A DNA stretch of 17,994 bases from JAJFUB01 sp964622325 (lineage in GTDB: Bacteria > Armatimonadota > Zipacnadia > Zipacnadales > UBA11051). Positions 5,436 through 13,692 of the stretch are shown here, in pieces (position 1 is the stretch's first letter; the number at the start of each line of letters is the position of its first letter). The notes beneath the pieces were generated by a model. That model saw only the letters and a program-made list of their open reading frames with translations, was not told the DNA's origin and did not search any database. Location: the NCBI GenBank assembly GCA_964622325.1, contig CAZUOJ010000074.1, positions 1-17,994 on the forward strand, written 5' to 3'. A program made the position numbers and the translations under genes.

Positions 5436-6938
5436 ATGGCTACAAGCGACATGTCCCCGGAACGCACTCGCGCATATTACAAATTCAGGGAGGCGGAACA
5501 ACAGGCGCATAAAAAACATTATGAGCGCGCTCTGGAGCTGGCGCACGAAGCCATAGAAATCGATCCCACATACACAGAAGTCCGCCTGTGGATGGCCGAT
5601 TTGTATCGGCAGTTAGATCAGCCTCGCCGCGCCTCGTTAATCTATCAGGAAATCATTCATCAGGATCGCGAAAACGAGCAGGCCTGGGCGGGATTGCGCG
5701 CCGTAGATCCCATTGCGGCGGAACGCCTGGAACGTCTGCAACATATTGCCCCGGATCCCTTCGTGGCGCAGCGCCAGGCGGCGGGGCTGGATGAAGAACT
5801 GGAGGATCTCGCCAGCCTGGCCGAAGAGCTTACAGGCGAAGAGGCGCCAGCAGAGGAGGAGATATTGACGGCGGAGGTGGAAGTGGAGGATTTAAGCCAG
5901 GTGGCGGAAACAGGCGGGGTGCAGGCGATGCTGGAGGCGGAGGTTGGCGGCATTGTCGGCGTCACGCCCGCGACAGGCGCGGCAGAAAAAGTGGGCGTGG
6001 AGGATTTAGGGGCACAGACAACAGAGGCGGCACAGCCAGCGCCGGAAGCGGAGGCGGCAAGCGAAACAGAGCCGGCCGAAGCGGCAGCGCGCGCGCCCGT
6101 GGCGGAGCCGGCGCAATGGCTGTTTGAGGAAGATTTGCCTTATCGGCGGAAAATTGCCCAGCATCCCGTATATACAGAGCTGCTGCCCGAAATTGTGGAA
6201 TTCTGGAAGGATAACGATGCGTGGGATGTAGCCATTCGCGGCTCAGTCCATCTGGATCCCAAACGCCATCCGGGGATTGTAGAAATCTGTCGGGAAGTGG
6301 AGGCCAAACTGGGCGCGCCCGAGCCCTGGAATCTTTATGTATGTCCCGAGCGCCGGATGATCAGCACAATTACACGGGGCTCTCCGCCCACTATCTCCCT
6401 CACAACAGGCTGTTTGAATGCGCTTTCGCACGAGGAGCTCGTGTTTATGATGGGCCGCTTCACGACTATGCTCGTGGCCGGGCATATTCCCTTCTTGCAA
6501 ATCACGATGCTCACTCTGGAGCGCAATCCCCGCACGATTACGGATGTGGAAATTGATATGCTGGAATTGCTGCGGAATCATCACGCTGGCTGGGACGCGA
6601 TGGTGCATCGGGACGAGAAAATTAAAATGGGGCAGCTCTGCCATGCCTGGCAATTGCGGGCGGAATTGTCCGCCGATCGGGGGGGCCTCATTTGCTGCGG
6701 CAATCTGGAAGTCGCCTGCAACACGATTGCGAAGTTAGTGGCGCCGGACAGCAATGCCGCCAAAACAGCCTCGATGGCCAGCCTCGGGCAGAAGTTTCAG
6801 GGGCAGGATCTGGCGAAATTAGCGGCTATTCCGCCGAAAGAAGATCCGCAACGCAATGAAGGCTATGGCTGGTATCGCATCCAGATGCTCCGCTGGTGGG
6901 CCAAAACGCCGCAAGCGCAAGCGTTGTGGCGCCGCTGA
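5436..6938 (+). CDS. TPR protein with degenerate M48 peptidase-like domain
   Basis: The protein has about 500 residues. Residues about 10-85 form two tetratricopeptide-like helical repeats (TRAYYKFREAEQQAHKKHYE, then ALELAHEAIEIDP). A long Ala/Glu-rich acidic linker follows (about 120-230). The C-terminal domain resembles the M48 peptidases that carry a DELRFVIGHELGHI-type core. Here the matching segment is HEELVFMMGRFTTMLVAGHI, with Arg341, Phe342 and Met345 in place of the HExxH zinc-site residues. The downstream ELSADRGGLICC segment with Glu410 and Asp414 is kept. The enzyme is therefore probably inactive and may act as a scaffold or binding protein. No signal peptide or membrane segment is obvious. 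I chose ATG 5436 because AGGTGA sits 5 nt upstream; the frame stays open further upstream through GC-rich leader sequence that does not look coding. The gene is transcribed alone, between its own promoter and a terminator. Confidence 0.8.
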   Translation: MATSDMSPERTRAYYKFREAEQQAHKKHYERALELAHEAIEIDPTYTEVRLWMADLYRQLDQPRRASLIYQEIIHQDRENEQAWAGLRAVDPIAAERLERLQHIAPDPFVAQRQAAGLDEELEDLASLAEELTGEEAPAEEEILTAEVEVEDLSQVAETGGVQAMLEAEVGGIVGVTPATGAAEKVGVEDLGAQTTEAAQPAPEAEAASETEPAEAAARAPVAEPAQWLFEEDLPYRRKIAQHPVYTELLPEIVEFWKDNDAWDVAIRGSVHLDPKRHPGIVEICREVEAKLGAPEPWNLYVCPERRMISTITRGSPPTISLTTGCLNALSHEELVFMMGRFTTMLVAGHIPFLQITMLTLERNPRTITDVEIDMLELLRNHHAGWDAMVHRDEKIKMGQLCHAWQLRAELSADRGGLICCGNLEVACNTIAKLVAPDSNAAKTASMASLGQKFQGQDLAKLAAIPPKEDPQRNEGYGWYRIQMLRWWAKTPQAQALWRR

Positions 6939-7067
6939 CGCCGCTGATATGACAGGGCATGCCCTATTAAGCGTGTTGCCGGAGATCAAGGCTTTTTACA
7001 ATCATTCGGGAAAAAGCAGAAGAGCTGGGGGCGTCTTCCCCGAGCCTAAATAGCACAATCCCACAAA

Positions 7068-7112
7068 AAGGCGCCTACATTGGAACAGGCGCCTTCGTAT
7101 TTATTTTTATAA
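7068..7112 (+). terminator. Intrinsic terminator after the TPR/M48-like gene
   Basis: A perfect 9-bp stem AAGGCGCCT (7068-7076) / AGGCGCCTT (7087-7095) with a 10-nt loop is followed by the U-rich tract CGTATTTATTTTTATAAT. It lies about 130 nt after the stop codon. Confidence 0.9.
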
Positions 7113-7299
7113 TGTGTTGCTCCTCGCGCGGGGGCGCAAAATCACGAGCTCAATACGCAGGCGCAACGGAAATCCTTTTATGTAGGGGGGCAAAAAATTA
7201 ACGGAAACTATTTGGGCAAAGACGAACGATTTTTGCTTTAATGAATTAGTTTATCTGACGCGAAAAAAGCCAGGCTTATAGCAAACTAGCCCCTAAAAT
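7113..7299 (+). other. Spacer before the flippase operon with a weak promoter candidate
   Basis: No gene is visible between 6939 and 7299. Apart from the terminator, the stretch holds a 12-bp palindrome AGGGCATGCCCT (6954-6965) and a GC-rich arm near 7130. Just upstream of the flippase gene, CTGACG and TATAGC with a 16-bp spacer (about 7255-7282) could be a promoter, each box matching only 4 of 6 bases. I see no RNA gene or repeat here. Confidence 0.4.
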
Positions 7300-8910
7300 A
7301 TGAGGAATTCAGTGTCCGCCCAGGAGCGATTGCATGATTATCGGCGTAAGCCCCGTATGCGCACAGCGACAGCCGTGCTGATTATCGCGGGCAGTTCGTA
7401 TTTCAGCCTGTTTGTAAGTGTGTTGCGCTCTGTACTGGTGATGCGGCTGGTGGGGCCTGCGCCTCAGGGGGTGCGGCGGCTTGTGGATCTGGCGCTGAAA
7501 TATCTCACACACTCTCATCTGGGCATTCTGCATGGCGTGAATAAAGAGCTGCCCCTTTATGTGGGGAAAAGCGAGGCGGAGAGGATACAGGAAGTGGAGG
7601 AGGTCGGCGTCACATGGATTGTGGGCCTGGCGGCCCTAGCCTCATTAGGAATGTTGATCTATGGGCTCCGGGCTCCTTTACGCTTTTCGGTAACAGGCCA
7701 CGCTCTTCTCGTCGGCGCCGGGATGCTGCTTGTGGGCCAGACATACACGCTGTATCGCACGATGGCCCGCGTCTGGGGGCATTTTTCGGTTTTGGGGATT
7801 GTCGGAGCGATAGAAACAATCGCCAGCTTTGCCCTGACACTAGGGGGGGCGTATGGCTTTTATCATTGGCGCGGCAGCCACGCGCCTCAAGAACAAGCCG
7901 TGCTGGGCGCGATGGCCGGAGGGCTTTTAGCCAATATTCTGGCTTTAATGCTGCTGGAGGTGTGGGCGCCCATACGTGTTCATCTGCGCCTGGCGCCGCG
8001 CGTGGCGGGCCGGCTCATCAAAGTGGGATTGCCCATTGCCGCCATTATCTTTGCCGATACATTCTTGCGCACAGTGGATGGCGTTGTGCTCAGCACGCGT
8101 TATAGCGTGTACTGGTTTGGCCTGTACAGCCTGGCGATGCAGATGGCGAATTATCTGTATGCGCTGCCGGAGGCGGCTGGCTTTGTCCTCTGGCCGCGGA
8201 TTTTAGAGGCCTATGGCGCCGCAAATGGAAATGAGCAGGCCCTGCAGCGCCCCATATGGCTGCCCACACTGCTGGCGGGACTGTTTATGCCTGTCGTGGC
8301 AGGGCTAGCCTATATCCTATTGCCTCCGCTGATTGCGTTTGTGCTTCCCCAATTCACGCCAGCTATACCGGCGACGCAGATTCTCTGTCTGGCCAGCGTG
8401 TTTTTGGCCTTGCCTCTCGCCACCAATAGCCTGCTCATCGCGCAAGATAAAAGTCACTATGTCATCGCCTTTAAGCTCATCGGAGCCGGGCTCACAGGGC
8501 TGGGCTGTTTGTGGCTGGCGCGGGCGGACACGCCGTCGCTTTCGGCTTATGCCGTAATGGCGGCATGCGGCTACGCCGTGGCGGCAGTGCTCAGCCTCGG
8601 AGCCGCGTTGGCGCCATCTGAACGCCCAGGGCGGCGTATTGTCGCGCTGATCAGCCTGTTGGGGGGTTGGATGTGGATGAGCGTCGTGTTGGGGGCGCTG
8701 CGCGTATTCAGCAGGAAATTGGGCTTGCCTGAGGAAAGCCATTTTGTTGGTGCCGCCATACGGCTTATCGCCTTTTCGGTGCTGAGCTTGCCCTTATTAT
8801 GGCTAGGCTATCGGTATTTTCGGCTGCCAGAGCAAGGGCGCCTGTGGCGTCAATTCTCAAAGGAACAGGAGAAGACAGCAGATGAAGCCGACGCTGGAAT
8901 TGCTCCGTGA
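7300..8910 (+). CDS. Polysaccharide/lipid-linked oligosaccharide flippase-like membrane protein (MATE/Wzx fold)
   Basis: This 536-residue protein is almost wholly membrane embedded, with an estimated 12 to 14 hydrophobic segments separated by short Arg-rich loops. It has the Wzx/MurJ-like layout: an N-terminal ATAVLIIAGSSYFSLFVSVL helix, a central LPIAAIIFADTFLRTVDGVV helix pair, and a PATQILCLASVFLALPLATN segment typical of oligosaccharide flippases. Such proteins move undecaprenyl-linked sugars across the inner membrane. The residues do not separate O-antigen, capsule and other exopolysaccharide substrates. The first ATG (7300) lacks a Shine-Dalgarno site; an in-frame GTG at 7312 has GAGGA about 5 nt upstream and may be the true start. 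The 3' end overlaps the M42 peptidase gene by 29 bp. No glycosyltransferases are adjacent, which is unusual for a polysaccharide locus. Confidence 0.78.
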   Translation: MRNSVSAQERLHDYRRKPRMRTATAVLIIAGSSYFSLFVSVLRSVLVMRLVGPAPQGVRRLVDLALKYLTHSHLGILHGVNKELPLYVGKSEAERIQEVEEVGVTWIVGLAALASLGMLIYGLRAPLRFSVTGHALLVGAGMLLVGQTYTLYRTMARVWGHFSVLGIVGAIETIASFALTLGGAYGFYHWRGSHAPQEQAVLGAMAGGLLANILALMLLEVWAPIRVHLRLAPRVAGRLIKVGLPIAAIIFADTFLRTVDGVVLSTRYSVYWFGLYSLAMQMANYLYALPEAAGFVLWPRILEAYGAANGNEQALQRPIWLPTLLAGLFMPVVAGLAYILLPPLIAFVLPQFTPAIPATQILCLASVFLALPLATNSLLIAQDKSHYVIAFKLIGAGLTGLGCLWLARADTPSLSAYAVMAACGYAVAAVLSLGAALAPSERPGRRIVALISLLGGWMWMSVVLGALRVFSRKLGLPEESHFVGAAIRLIAFSVLSLPLLWLGYRYFRLPEQGRLWRQFSKEQEKTADEADAGIAP

Positions 8911-9958
8911 ACTGACGGAACTGGATGGGCCTTCGGGCTATGAGAGCCCTGTGGGGCGCTATGTGAAAGAGGCGTTAGCCGGCGCAGGGGAAATCATGGG
9001 CGATAATTTGGGCAGCGTGATTTGCCGCAAGCCGGGCGCAGCCGAGGAGCCCCGTGTGCTCATTGCTGGCCATATGGATGAAATTGGCTTTATGGTCAAG
9101 CTCGTGACAAAAGAGGGCTTCGTCAAATTTGCGCCGCTAGGAGGATGGTGGAGTCAGGTTTTGCTGGCGCAACGGGTACGCATTCTGACAAAAAAGGGGC
9201 CGGTGGAGGGCGTGATTGGCAGCAAGCCGCCACATCTTTTGCGCGAGGAGAAGCGCAAAGAAGTCGTGGAGCTGTCCGATATGTTTATCGATGTGGGCGC
9301 TGCAAGCAAAGAGCAAGCGGAGCAAGAATGGGGCATTCTGCCCGGCGATCCCATTGTGCCCGACAGCCCCTTTACACAGCTGCGCGAGCCCCAGATGCTT
9401 TTGGCGAAAGCCTGGGATGATCGGGCGGGCGTGGCGATGTTTATAGAGACATTGTGGGCGTTGCAGGACAAGCCGCATCCCAATACAATCTATGGAGTGG
9501 GCACCGTCCAGGAAGAAGTGGGGCTGCGCGGCGCCCAGACGGCAGTGGAAGTAGTGGCGCCTCATGTGGCTCTTATCGCCGAAACAGCCATTGCGGGCGA
9601 TGTGCCCGGAATTGAGGAGCACGAGTCGCCTGTGAAAATGGGCCAGGGGCCTGTCATCTATGTGCTGGATGGCAGCATGATTCCCAATGTCCGGCTGCGC
9701 GATTTAGCTATCCAGACATGCGAGGAACAGGGGCTGCCCTATCAAACGACCGTTTTGGAGCGCGGGGGAACTGATGGCGGACGGATTCATGTTTACGCTA
9801 GAGGCGTGCCCAGCCTTGTGATAGGCGTGCCCACACGCCATATCCATTGCCATGCGGGCATTATTCATCTGCGTGATTATCAACAATGCGTTCAGCTTCT
9901 CGTGGCGCTCTGCCAGAAGCTGGACAGCTCGACTGTCGCCTCCCTCACAACAGATTAG
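8882..9958 (+). CDS. M42 family metallo-aminopeptidase (glutamyl aminopeptidase/TET type)
   Basis: M42 enzymes are cytosolic dinuclear zinc or cobalt aminopeptidases, often self-compartmentalised as dodecamers, that trim peptides; some members are annotated as endoglucanases. The length (358 aa) is normal. Expected metal and catalytic positions are all visible: AGHMDEIG with His64 and Asp66, WDDRAG with Asp179, QEEVG with Glu211 and Glu212, an AETAIAGDVPG segment with Glu234, and the last ligand in RHIHCHAG with His322. The inserted PDZ-like domain lies between about 70 and 165. The ATG at 8882 has AGGAG about 10 nt upstream, inside the flippase gene, so translation may be coupled. A 107-bp spacer with two hairpins follows before the MoxR gene on the same strand. 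Confidence 0.92.
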   Translation: MKPTLELLRELTELDGPSGYESPVGRYVKEALAGAGEIMGDNLGSVICRKPGAAEEPRVLIAGHMDEIGFMVKLVTKEGFVKFAPLGGWWSQVLLAQRVRILTKKGPVEGVIGSKPPHLLREEKRKEVVELSDMFIDVGAASKEQAEQEWGILPGDPIVPDSPFTQLREPQMLLAKAWDDRAGVAMFIETLWALQDKPHPNTIYGVGTVQEEVGLRGAQTAVEVVAPHVALIAETAIAGDVPGIEEHESPVKMGQGPVIYVLDGSMIPNVRLRDLAIQTCEEQGLPYQTTVLERGGTDGGRIHVYARGVPSLVIGVPTRHIHCHAGIIHLRDYQQCVQLLVALCQKLDSSTVASLTTD

Positions 9959-9975
9959 AATTGTTACAGCCTGAA

Positions 9976-10046
9976 GCGCCGGCAGGGAGCGGCGCCTTAT
10001 GCACTAACATTCCCACAGGCAAACGGCCGGCCCATCTTCTGCCGGC
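9976..10046 (+). promoter_or_regulatory. Two GC hairpins in the M42-MoxR spacer
   Basis: GCGCCG (9976-9981) pairs with CGGCGC (9990-9995) over an 8-nt loop. GCCGGC (10026-10031) pairs with GCCGGC (10041-10046) over a 9-nt loop. The second is followed by GTTGCCTTTTGAAGGAG, where a short T tract runs into the MoxR Shine-Dalgarno site. It might be a leaky intra-operon terminator or an mRNA processing point. Confidence 0.35.
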
Positions 10047-10065
10047 GTTGCCTTTTGAAGGAGCG

Positions 10066-11139
10066 ATGGCCTTGGATTTGCAGCAGCTGGAAGAATATAT
10101 TGCCCAGAAAAGTCGCTGGATCAAACGCGTGAAGGCGGAAATCCAGAAAGTGATTGTGGGCCAGGAATATTTGATTGATCGCCTGCTGATTGCTTTAATT
10201 GCCGATGGCCATGCGCTTTTGGAGGGCGTGCCGGGCCTGGCCAAAACTTTAGCCGTGCGCACGCTGGCGCAGACATTGGGCGTCAAATTTCAGCGGATAC
10301 AATTCACGCCCGATCTTTTGCCCGGCGACATCACGGGCACAATGATATACAACGAAAAAGAGCACGATTTCTTTCCCCGCAAGGGCCCTCTTTTTGCCAA
10401 TCTTATTTTGGCGGACGAGATTAATCGGGCGCCGGCAAAAGTGCAGAGCGCGCTGCTGGAGGCGATGCAGGAGCGACAAGTCACTATTGGCGAGCAAACA
10501 TTCCCGCTGCCAGTGCCCTTCCTCGTTTTGGCGACGCAAAATCCCATTGAACAGGAAGGCACATATCCGCTGCCTGAGGCGCAAGTGGATCGCTTTATGA
10601 TGAAGCTGTGCATTGATTATCCTTCGCGGGAAGAGGAGCTGGAGATTCTGCGGCGCTGGACAGGGCTGCAGCCGCCGCAGGCCGAGCCCGTGGCCTCCAT
10701 TGCGGAAATTATGGAGGCGCGCCAGGCGCTACATGAAATTCATATGGAGCCAGTGCTGGAGCAATATATTGTGGATTTAGTCTGGGCGACGCGGGAGCCG
10801 GCGGCAGCAGCTAAAGAAATACGCGAACGCTGGCGCAAAAGCCCGGAACGCAGCGCGGCAGGCCATACGGCGGCGCTGGAAGAAAATCTCGCCCGGCTGC
10901 AAGAATGTGAAACGCTGATTGAATACGGCGCTTCGCCTCGCGCCACGCTGTATCTGGCGTTATGCGCGCGGGCGCATGCTTTCTTAGAGGGCCGCGGCTA
11001 TGTCACGCCGGATGATGTGCTGGAAATCGGAATGGATGTCCTGCGCCATCGGATTATCGTTTCCTATGAGGCGGAGGCTGAACTGATCACATCAGAAGAT
11101 ATTGTCCGCCGCATTTTTGAGACAATTGAAGTGCCCTGA
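10066..11139 (+). CDS. MoxR-family AAA+ ATPase
   Basis: MoxR ATPases are chaperone-like hexameric machines that usually work with VWA or DUF58 partners to insert cofactors or mature protein complexes. The AAA core is complete: Walker A GVPGLAKT at 54-61, Walker B LILADEINRA at 113-122, sensor 1 in LATQNPIEQEGTYPLPEAQ and an arginine-finger region DRFMMK. The C-terminal lid carries GASPRA at 288-293 and GYVTPDDV. Between WATRE and EYGASPRA there is a charged insert, about 30 residues longer than I expect for the family (about 245-283). The start at ATG 10066 has GAAGGAG 2 nt upstream. An open frame extends further upstream but overlaps the M42 gene and has no such site. No DUF58 or VWA gene follows: the next gene is on the opposite strand. 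It is thus the last gene of the flippase-M42-MoxR unit. The partner must lie elsewhere or be missing. Confidence 0.93.
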   Translation: MALDLQQLEEYIAQKSRWIKRVKAEIQKVIVGQEYLIDRLLIALIADGHALLEGVPGLAKTLAVRTLAQTLGVKFQRIQFTPDLLPGDITGTMIYNEKEHDFFPRKGPLFANLILADEINRAPAKVQSALLEAMQERQVTIGEQTFPLPVPFLVLATQNPIEQEGTYPLPEAQVDRFMMKLCIDYPSREEELEILRRWTGLQPPQAEPVASIAEIMEARQALHEIHMEPVLEQYIVDLVWATREPAAAAKEIRERWRKSPERSAAGHTAALEENLARLQECETLIEYGASPRATLYLALCARAHAFLEGRGYVTPDDVLEIGMDVLRHRIIVSYEAEAELITSEDIVRRIFETIEVP

Positions 11140-11274
11140 AGCGCCAGGCGACAGCTTCTCAACGGCGAAAAAATACGCCCGACGCCGGCAGAGCAGCTTT
11201 TTGCAAGCTTCAGGCGAAATGCTGCGGCAACAACAACAGAGATATGAGGCTGGGGCGTTCTGTGTTTGAAGGCC

Positions 11275-12549
11275 TCAGAATTCCTTCTTTTGATCGACAG
11301 GCGGATCCTCCGCAAAAGCCACTTTCGCCGCCCGCAGCCTCTGTTGCAATTCTCCAATATTGAGCGCACGGGGCTGAATATTCTGAGCGGCGGCCAGAGC
11401 AGCGGCTGTGCCAGCCGCCTGGCCCGTCACCCAGCAGACATGAATTTCGCGAATCGGCTCCAACGCCTCATGTGTGCAGGAAATGCAACGGCCGCAGGCG
11501 AGCAAGCCATCTAATGTTTCCGGCACGAGCGTCCCATAGGGGATATCATACGAAATATCGCGTTTGCGAAAATCATTGCCCCGGCCAATAGCGTCGGGAT
11601 GACGGAAGTCGGCCCGAGCTGTTTCCTGCTCATTTAACTGATACAGGCCTTTTAAGCGCCGCGAACGACGGACGCCTAATTGGCAGGCTGTGTCTATCAG
11701 CCAGGCCTGTTCCCAGCCGGGCAGCTTTTGTTTGAGCCATTGCACGGCGTCCCAGATTTGCAGGCGGGCGCGGACTTCAATTTCCGAGAGCACAAGCGGA
11801 TCCAGCCCATCCGCTTCAATGTAATAATTATTCCCCCATCCCGTGCCGCGCGCTTCATTAATGGGCGCGACATAAAACATCTCCGAGGGCCAGCCGACGG
11901 CATTTTTCACTTCCTCCCAAATGGCTGCAGCAGCAGCGGGATGCGCGGCCGTCCAGGCCAGCCATTTTTTGATGTCCAGGCCGCCCACGCGAAAAGGCAA
12001 GCCAATGGCTTGCTGGGATTTCTCAAACGCGGCGCCCGCCCAGGCAAAAATGTCGCCATCGCCCGTGGCGTCCACGATAATTTTGCCCAGCGCGGCCATC
12101 CGTCCGGCTTTGCTTTCAAATACAACGCCACGGCAGACATTGTCTTCAACAAGCGCGTCACAGAGCCAGCAATGATGCATAATGCGCACGCCGGCTTCGC
12201 AGCATAATTTCAGGCTAATCCATTTGAGGGCTTCAGGCTCAAAACAACAGGAGTCGTTATCCTCGCGCAGCCACGCCTCTTGCGCTTCAAGCAGCCAATT
12301 GCGCATTTCCAGGCCCAGGCCGCCAATTGTCAGGCGGCCATTATCTATAAAATGCGGCAGCACAAGCACGAGGCCGCCCGTGGCCAGGCCGCCCAGATGA
12401 TTATAGCGCTCGATGAGCGCAACTTGGGCGCCTTCGCGCGCGGCGGCTATTGCGGCGGCAGTGCCCGCCGGCCCGCCGCCGCATACTAAAACATCCGCTT
12501 CCAGCAGCACAGGAATTTCCTGGCCCCGATATGGGATAAATTGAGCCAT
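11275..12549 (-). CDS. FAD-dependent oxidoreductase
   Basis: The protein (424 aa) belongs to the FAD-dependent oxidoreductases of the FAD_oxidored type. It begins with a Rossmann dinucleotide fold: LVCGGGPAG at 21-29, then an acidic strand end in ALIERYNHLGG. It also has the DATGDGDIFAWAG motif and a C-terminal LACGRCISCTHEALEPIREI segment followed by TGQAAGTAAALAA, typical of this family. The substrate is unknown; relatives are often found with sugar-degradation genes. I chose ATG 12549 because AAGGAA lies about 8 nt upstream. Earlier in-frame codons reach into the terminator of the kinase gene and are unlikely to be translated. It follows the KDG kinase gene on the same strand but is separated by a strong hairpin, so it may have its own promoter or depend on readthrough. 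It converges with MoxR over a 135-bp gap without a clear terminator. Confidence 0.86.
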   Translation of the reverse strand: MAQFIPYRGQEIPVLLEADVLVCGGGPAGTAAAIAAAREGAQVALIERYNHLGGLATGGLVLVLPHFIDNGRLTIGGLGLEMRNWLLEAQEAWLREDNDSCCFEPEALKWISLKLCCEAGVRIMHHCWLCDALVEDNVCRGVVFESKAGRMAALGKIIVDATGDGDIFAWAGAAFEKSQQAIGLPFRVGGLDIKKWLAWTAAHPAAAAAIWEEVKNAVGWPSEMFYVAPINEARGTGWGNNYYIEADGLDPLVLSEIEVRARLQIWDAVQWLKQKLPGWEQAWLIDTACQLGVRRSRRLKGLYQLNEQETARADFRHPDAIGRGNDFRKRDISYDIPYGTLVPETLDGLLACGRCISCTHEALEPIREIHVCWVTGQAAGTAAALAAAQNIQPRALNIGELQQRLRAAKVAFAEDPPVDQKKEF

Positions 12550-12597
12550 AATAATTTCCTTCTTTCCGTCTTTGCCTGTTCTCCCTAATAAATATAC

Positions 12598-12617
12598 AGG
12601 CCGGCACATGCCGGCCT
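12598..12617 (-). terminator. Hairpin terminator or attenuator between KDG kinase and FAD oxidoreductase genes
   Basis: The inverted repeat AGGCCGGC (12598-12605) / GCCGGCCT (12610-12617) with a 4-nt loop lies about 30 nt past the kinase stop. On the minus strand it is followed by GTATATTTATTAGG, which is U-rich but not a clean U-run. It may reduce rather than end transcription into the oxidoreductase gene. Confidence 0.6.
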
Positions 12618-12645
12618 GGCTTGCGCATTTACATTCGCCAGGGCG

Positions 12646-13677
12646 TTAGCGCTGAACGCGGCCGCTGCCGCCGCCTTTGAGCAGCGCTTCCACTTCTGCA
12701 ACGCTCACGAGATTGAAATCGCCATGGATAGTGTGCTTCAGACAGCTGGCGGCGACGGCAAAATCAATACATGCTTGCGGATCGCGGCCGTCCAGAAAGG
12801 CGAAAATCAATCCGCCGACAAAAGCGTCTCCGCCGCCCACGCGATCCACGATATGCGTGATGTCATATTGCGGCCCCACATACATCTGGCCCTCTTGATA
12901 GAGCAGGCCGCTCCATGTATTATGCGAGGCGCTTAGGCTGCCGCGCAGCGTGATAGCCACTTTCTGGAGATTAGGGAAGCGCTCCATCAATTGCTCCGCC
13001 ACACCCCGATAGCTTTCGGCATCCACTTTTCCGGCTTCCACATCCGCCCCTGCGGCCTTAATGCCGAAGACTTTCTCCGCATCCTCTTCGTTGCCAATCG
13101 CAATGTCACAATGTTTAACAAGCTCAGGCATCACTTCCGAAGCCTGTTTGCCATATTTCCACAAATTCTTCCGATAATTTAAATCAGCCGAGACTGTAAT
13201 GCCTTTGGCTTTAGCTGCCAGAATAGCTTCCAGACACGCCTCTGCTGCGCCCTGGCTGATGGCGGGCGTAATGCCTGTCCAATGGAACCAATCCACGCCC
13301 TCCAGCGCCTTATTCCAGTCGATATCGCCGGGCTTGATTTCGGCGATTGAGGAGCCCGCCCGATCATACACAACTTTAGAGGCGCGCTGCACGGCCCCTG
13401 TCTCCAAAAAATAAATGCCCAGCCGCTGTCCCTGCCACACGATATGGCTTGTGTCCACGCCAAATTGCCGCAGATAAGCTTCGCAGGCTTTGCCTAAATC
13501 GTTGTTCGGCAGGGCCGTAATGTAGCGGGCGTTGACGCCGAAATTGGCGAGCGAAACAGCCACATTGGCTTCGCCGCCGCCGTATGTGACTTCAAATTCC
13601 CGCGCCTGAATGAAGCGCTCAAAACGCTTCGTCGCCAGACGCATCATGATTTCGCCAAATGTGGCCACAACAGCCAT
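12646..13677 (-). CDS. kdgK: PfkB-family sugar kinase, probable 2-keto-3-deoxygluconate kinase
   Basis: KDG kinase converts 2-keto-3-deoxygluconate to KDPG, which then enters the Entner-Doudoroff aldolase step; KDG arises from uronates such as pectin or alginate products. Family marks in this 343-residue ribokinase-fold protein are the FGEIMMRLATK opening, YGGGEANVAVSLANFG at 32-47, the KDG-kinase-like HWTGITPAIS at 132-141, and the anion-hole/catalytic VDRVGGGDAFVGG, where the likely base is Asp284. The start is decided by spacing: GGAGGG directly abuts an ATG at 13683 but sits 6 nt before a second ATG at 13677, so I use 13677. The gene diverges from the PAP2 gene with overlapping promoters. 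No KDPG aldolase is in the window, so specificity is inferred from motifs only; other 2-keto-sugar acids or fructose are possible. Confidence 0.87.
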   Translation of the reverse strand: MAVVATFGEIMMRLATKRFERFIQAREFEVTYGGGEANVAVSLANFGVNARYITALPNNDLGKACEAYLRQFGVDTSHIVWQGQRLGIYFLETGAVQRASKVVYDRAGSSIAEIKPGDIDWNKALEGVDWFHWTGITPAISQGAAEACLEAILAAKAKGITVSADLNYRKNLWKYGKQASEVMPELVKHCDIAIGNEEDAEKVFGIKAAGADVEAGKVDAESYRGVAEQLMERFPNLQKVAITLRGSLSASHNTWSGLLYQEGQMYVGPQYDITHIVDRVGGGDAFVGGLIFAFLDGRDPQACIDFAVAASCLKHTIHGDFNLVSVAEVEALLKGGGSGRVQR

Positions 13678-13692
13678 GTTCATCCCTCCACA

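Noticed and set aside
9886..10065. Upstream extension of the MoxR frame
   Set aside because: It overlaps the end of the M42 gene and has no ribosome site; MoxR similarity begins after ATG 10066.
11140..11274. Intrinsic terminator between convergent MoxR and FAD oxidoreductase genes
   Set aside because: Only weak, long-loop pairings were found and none is followed by a clean U-run in either direction.
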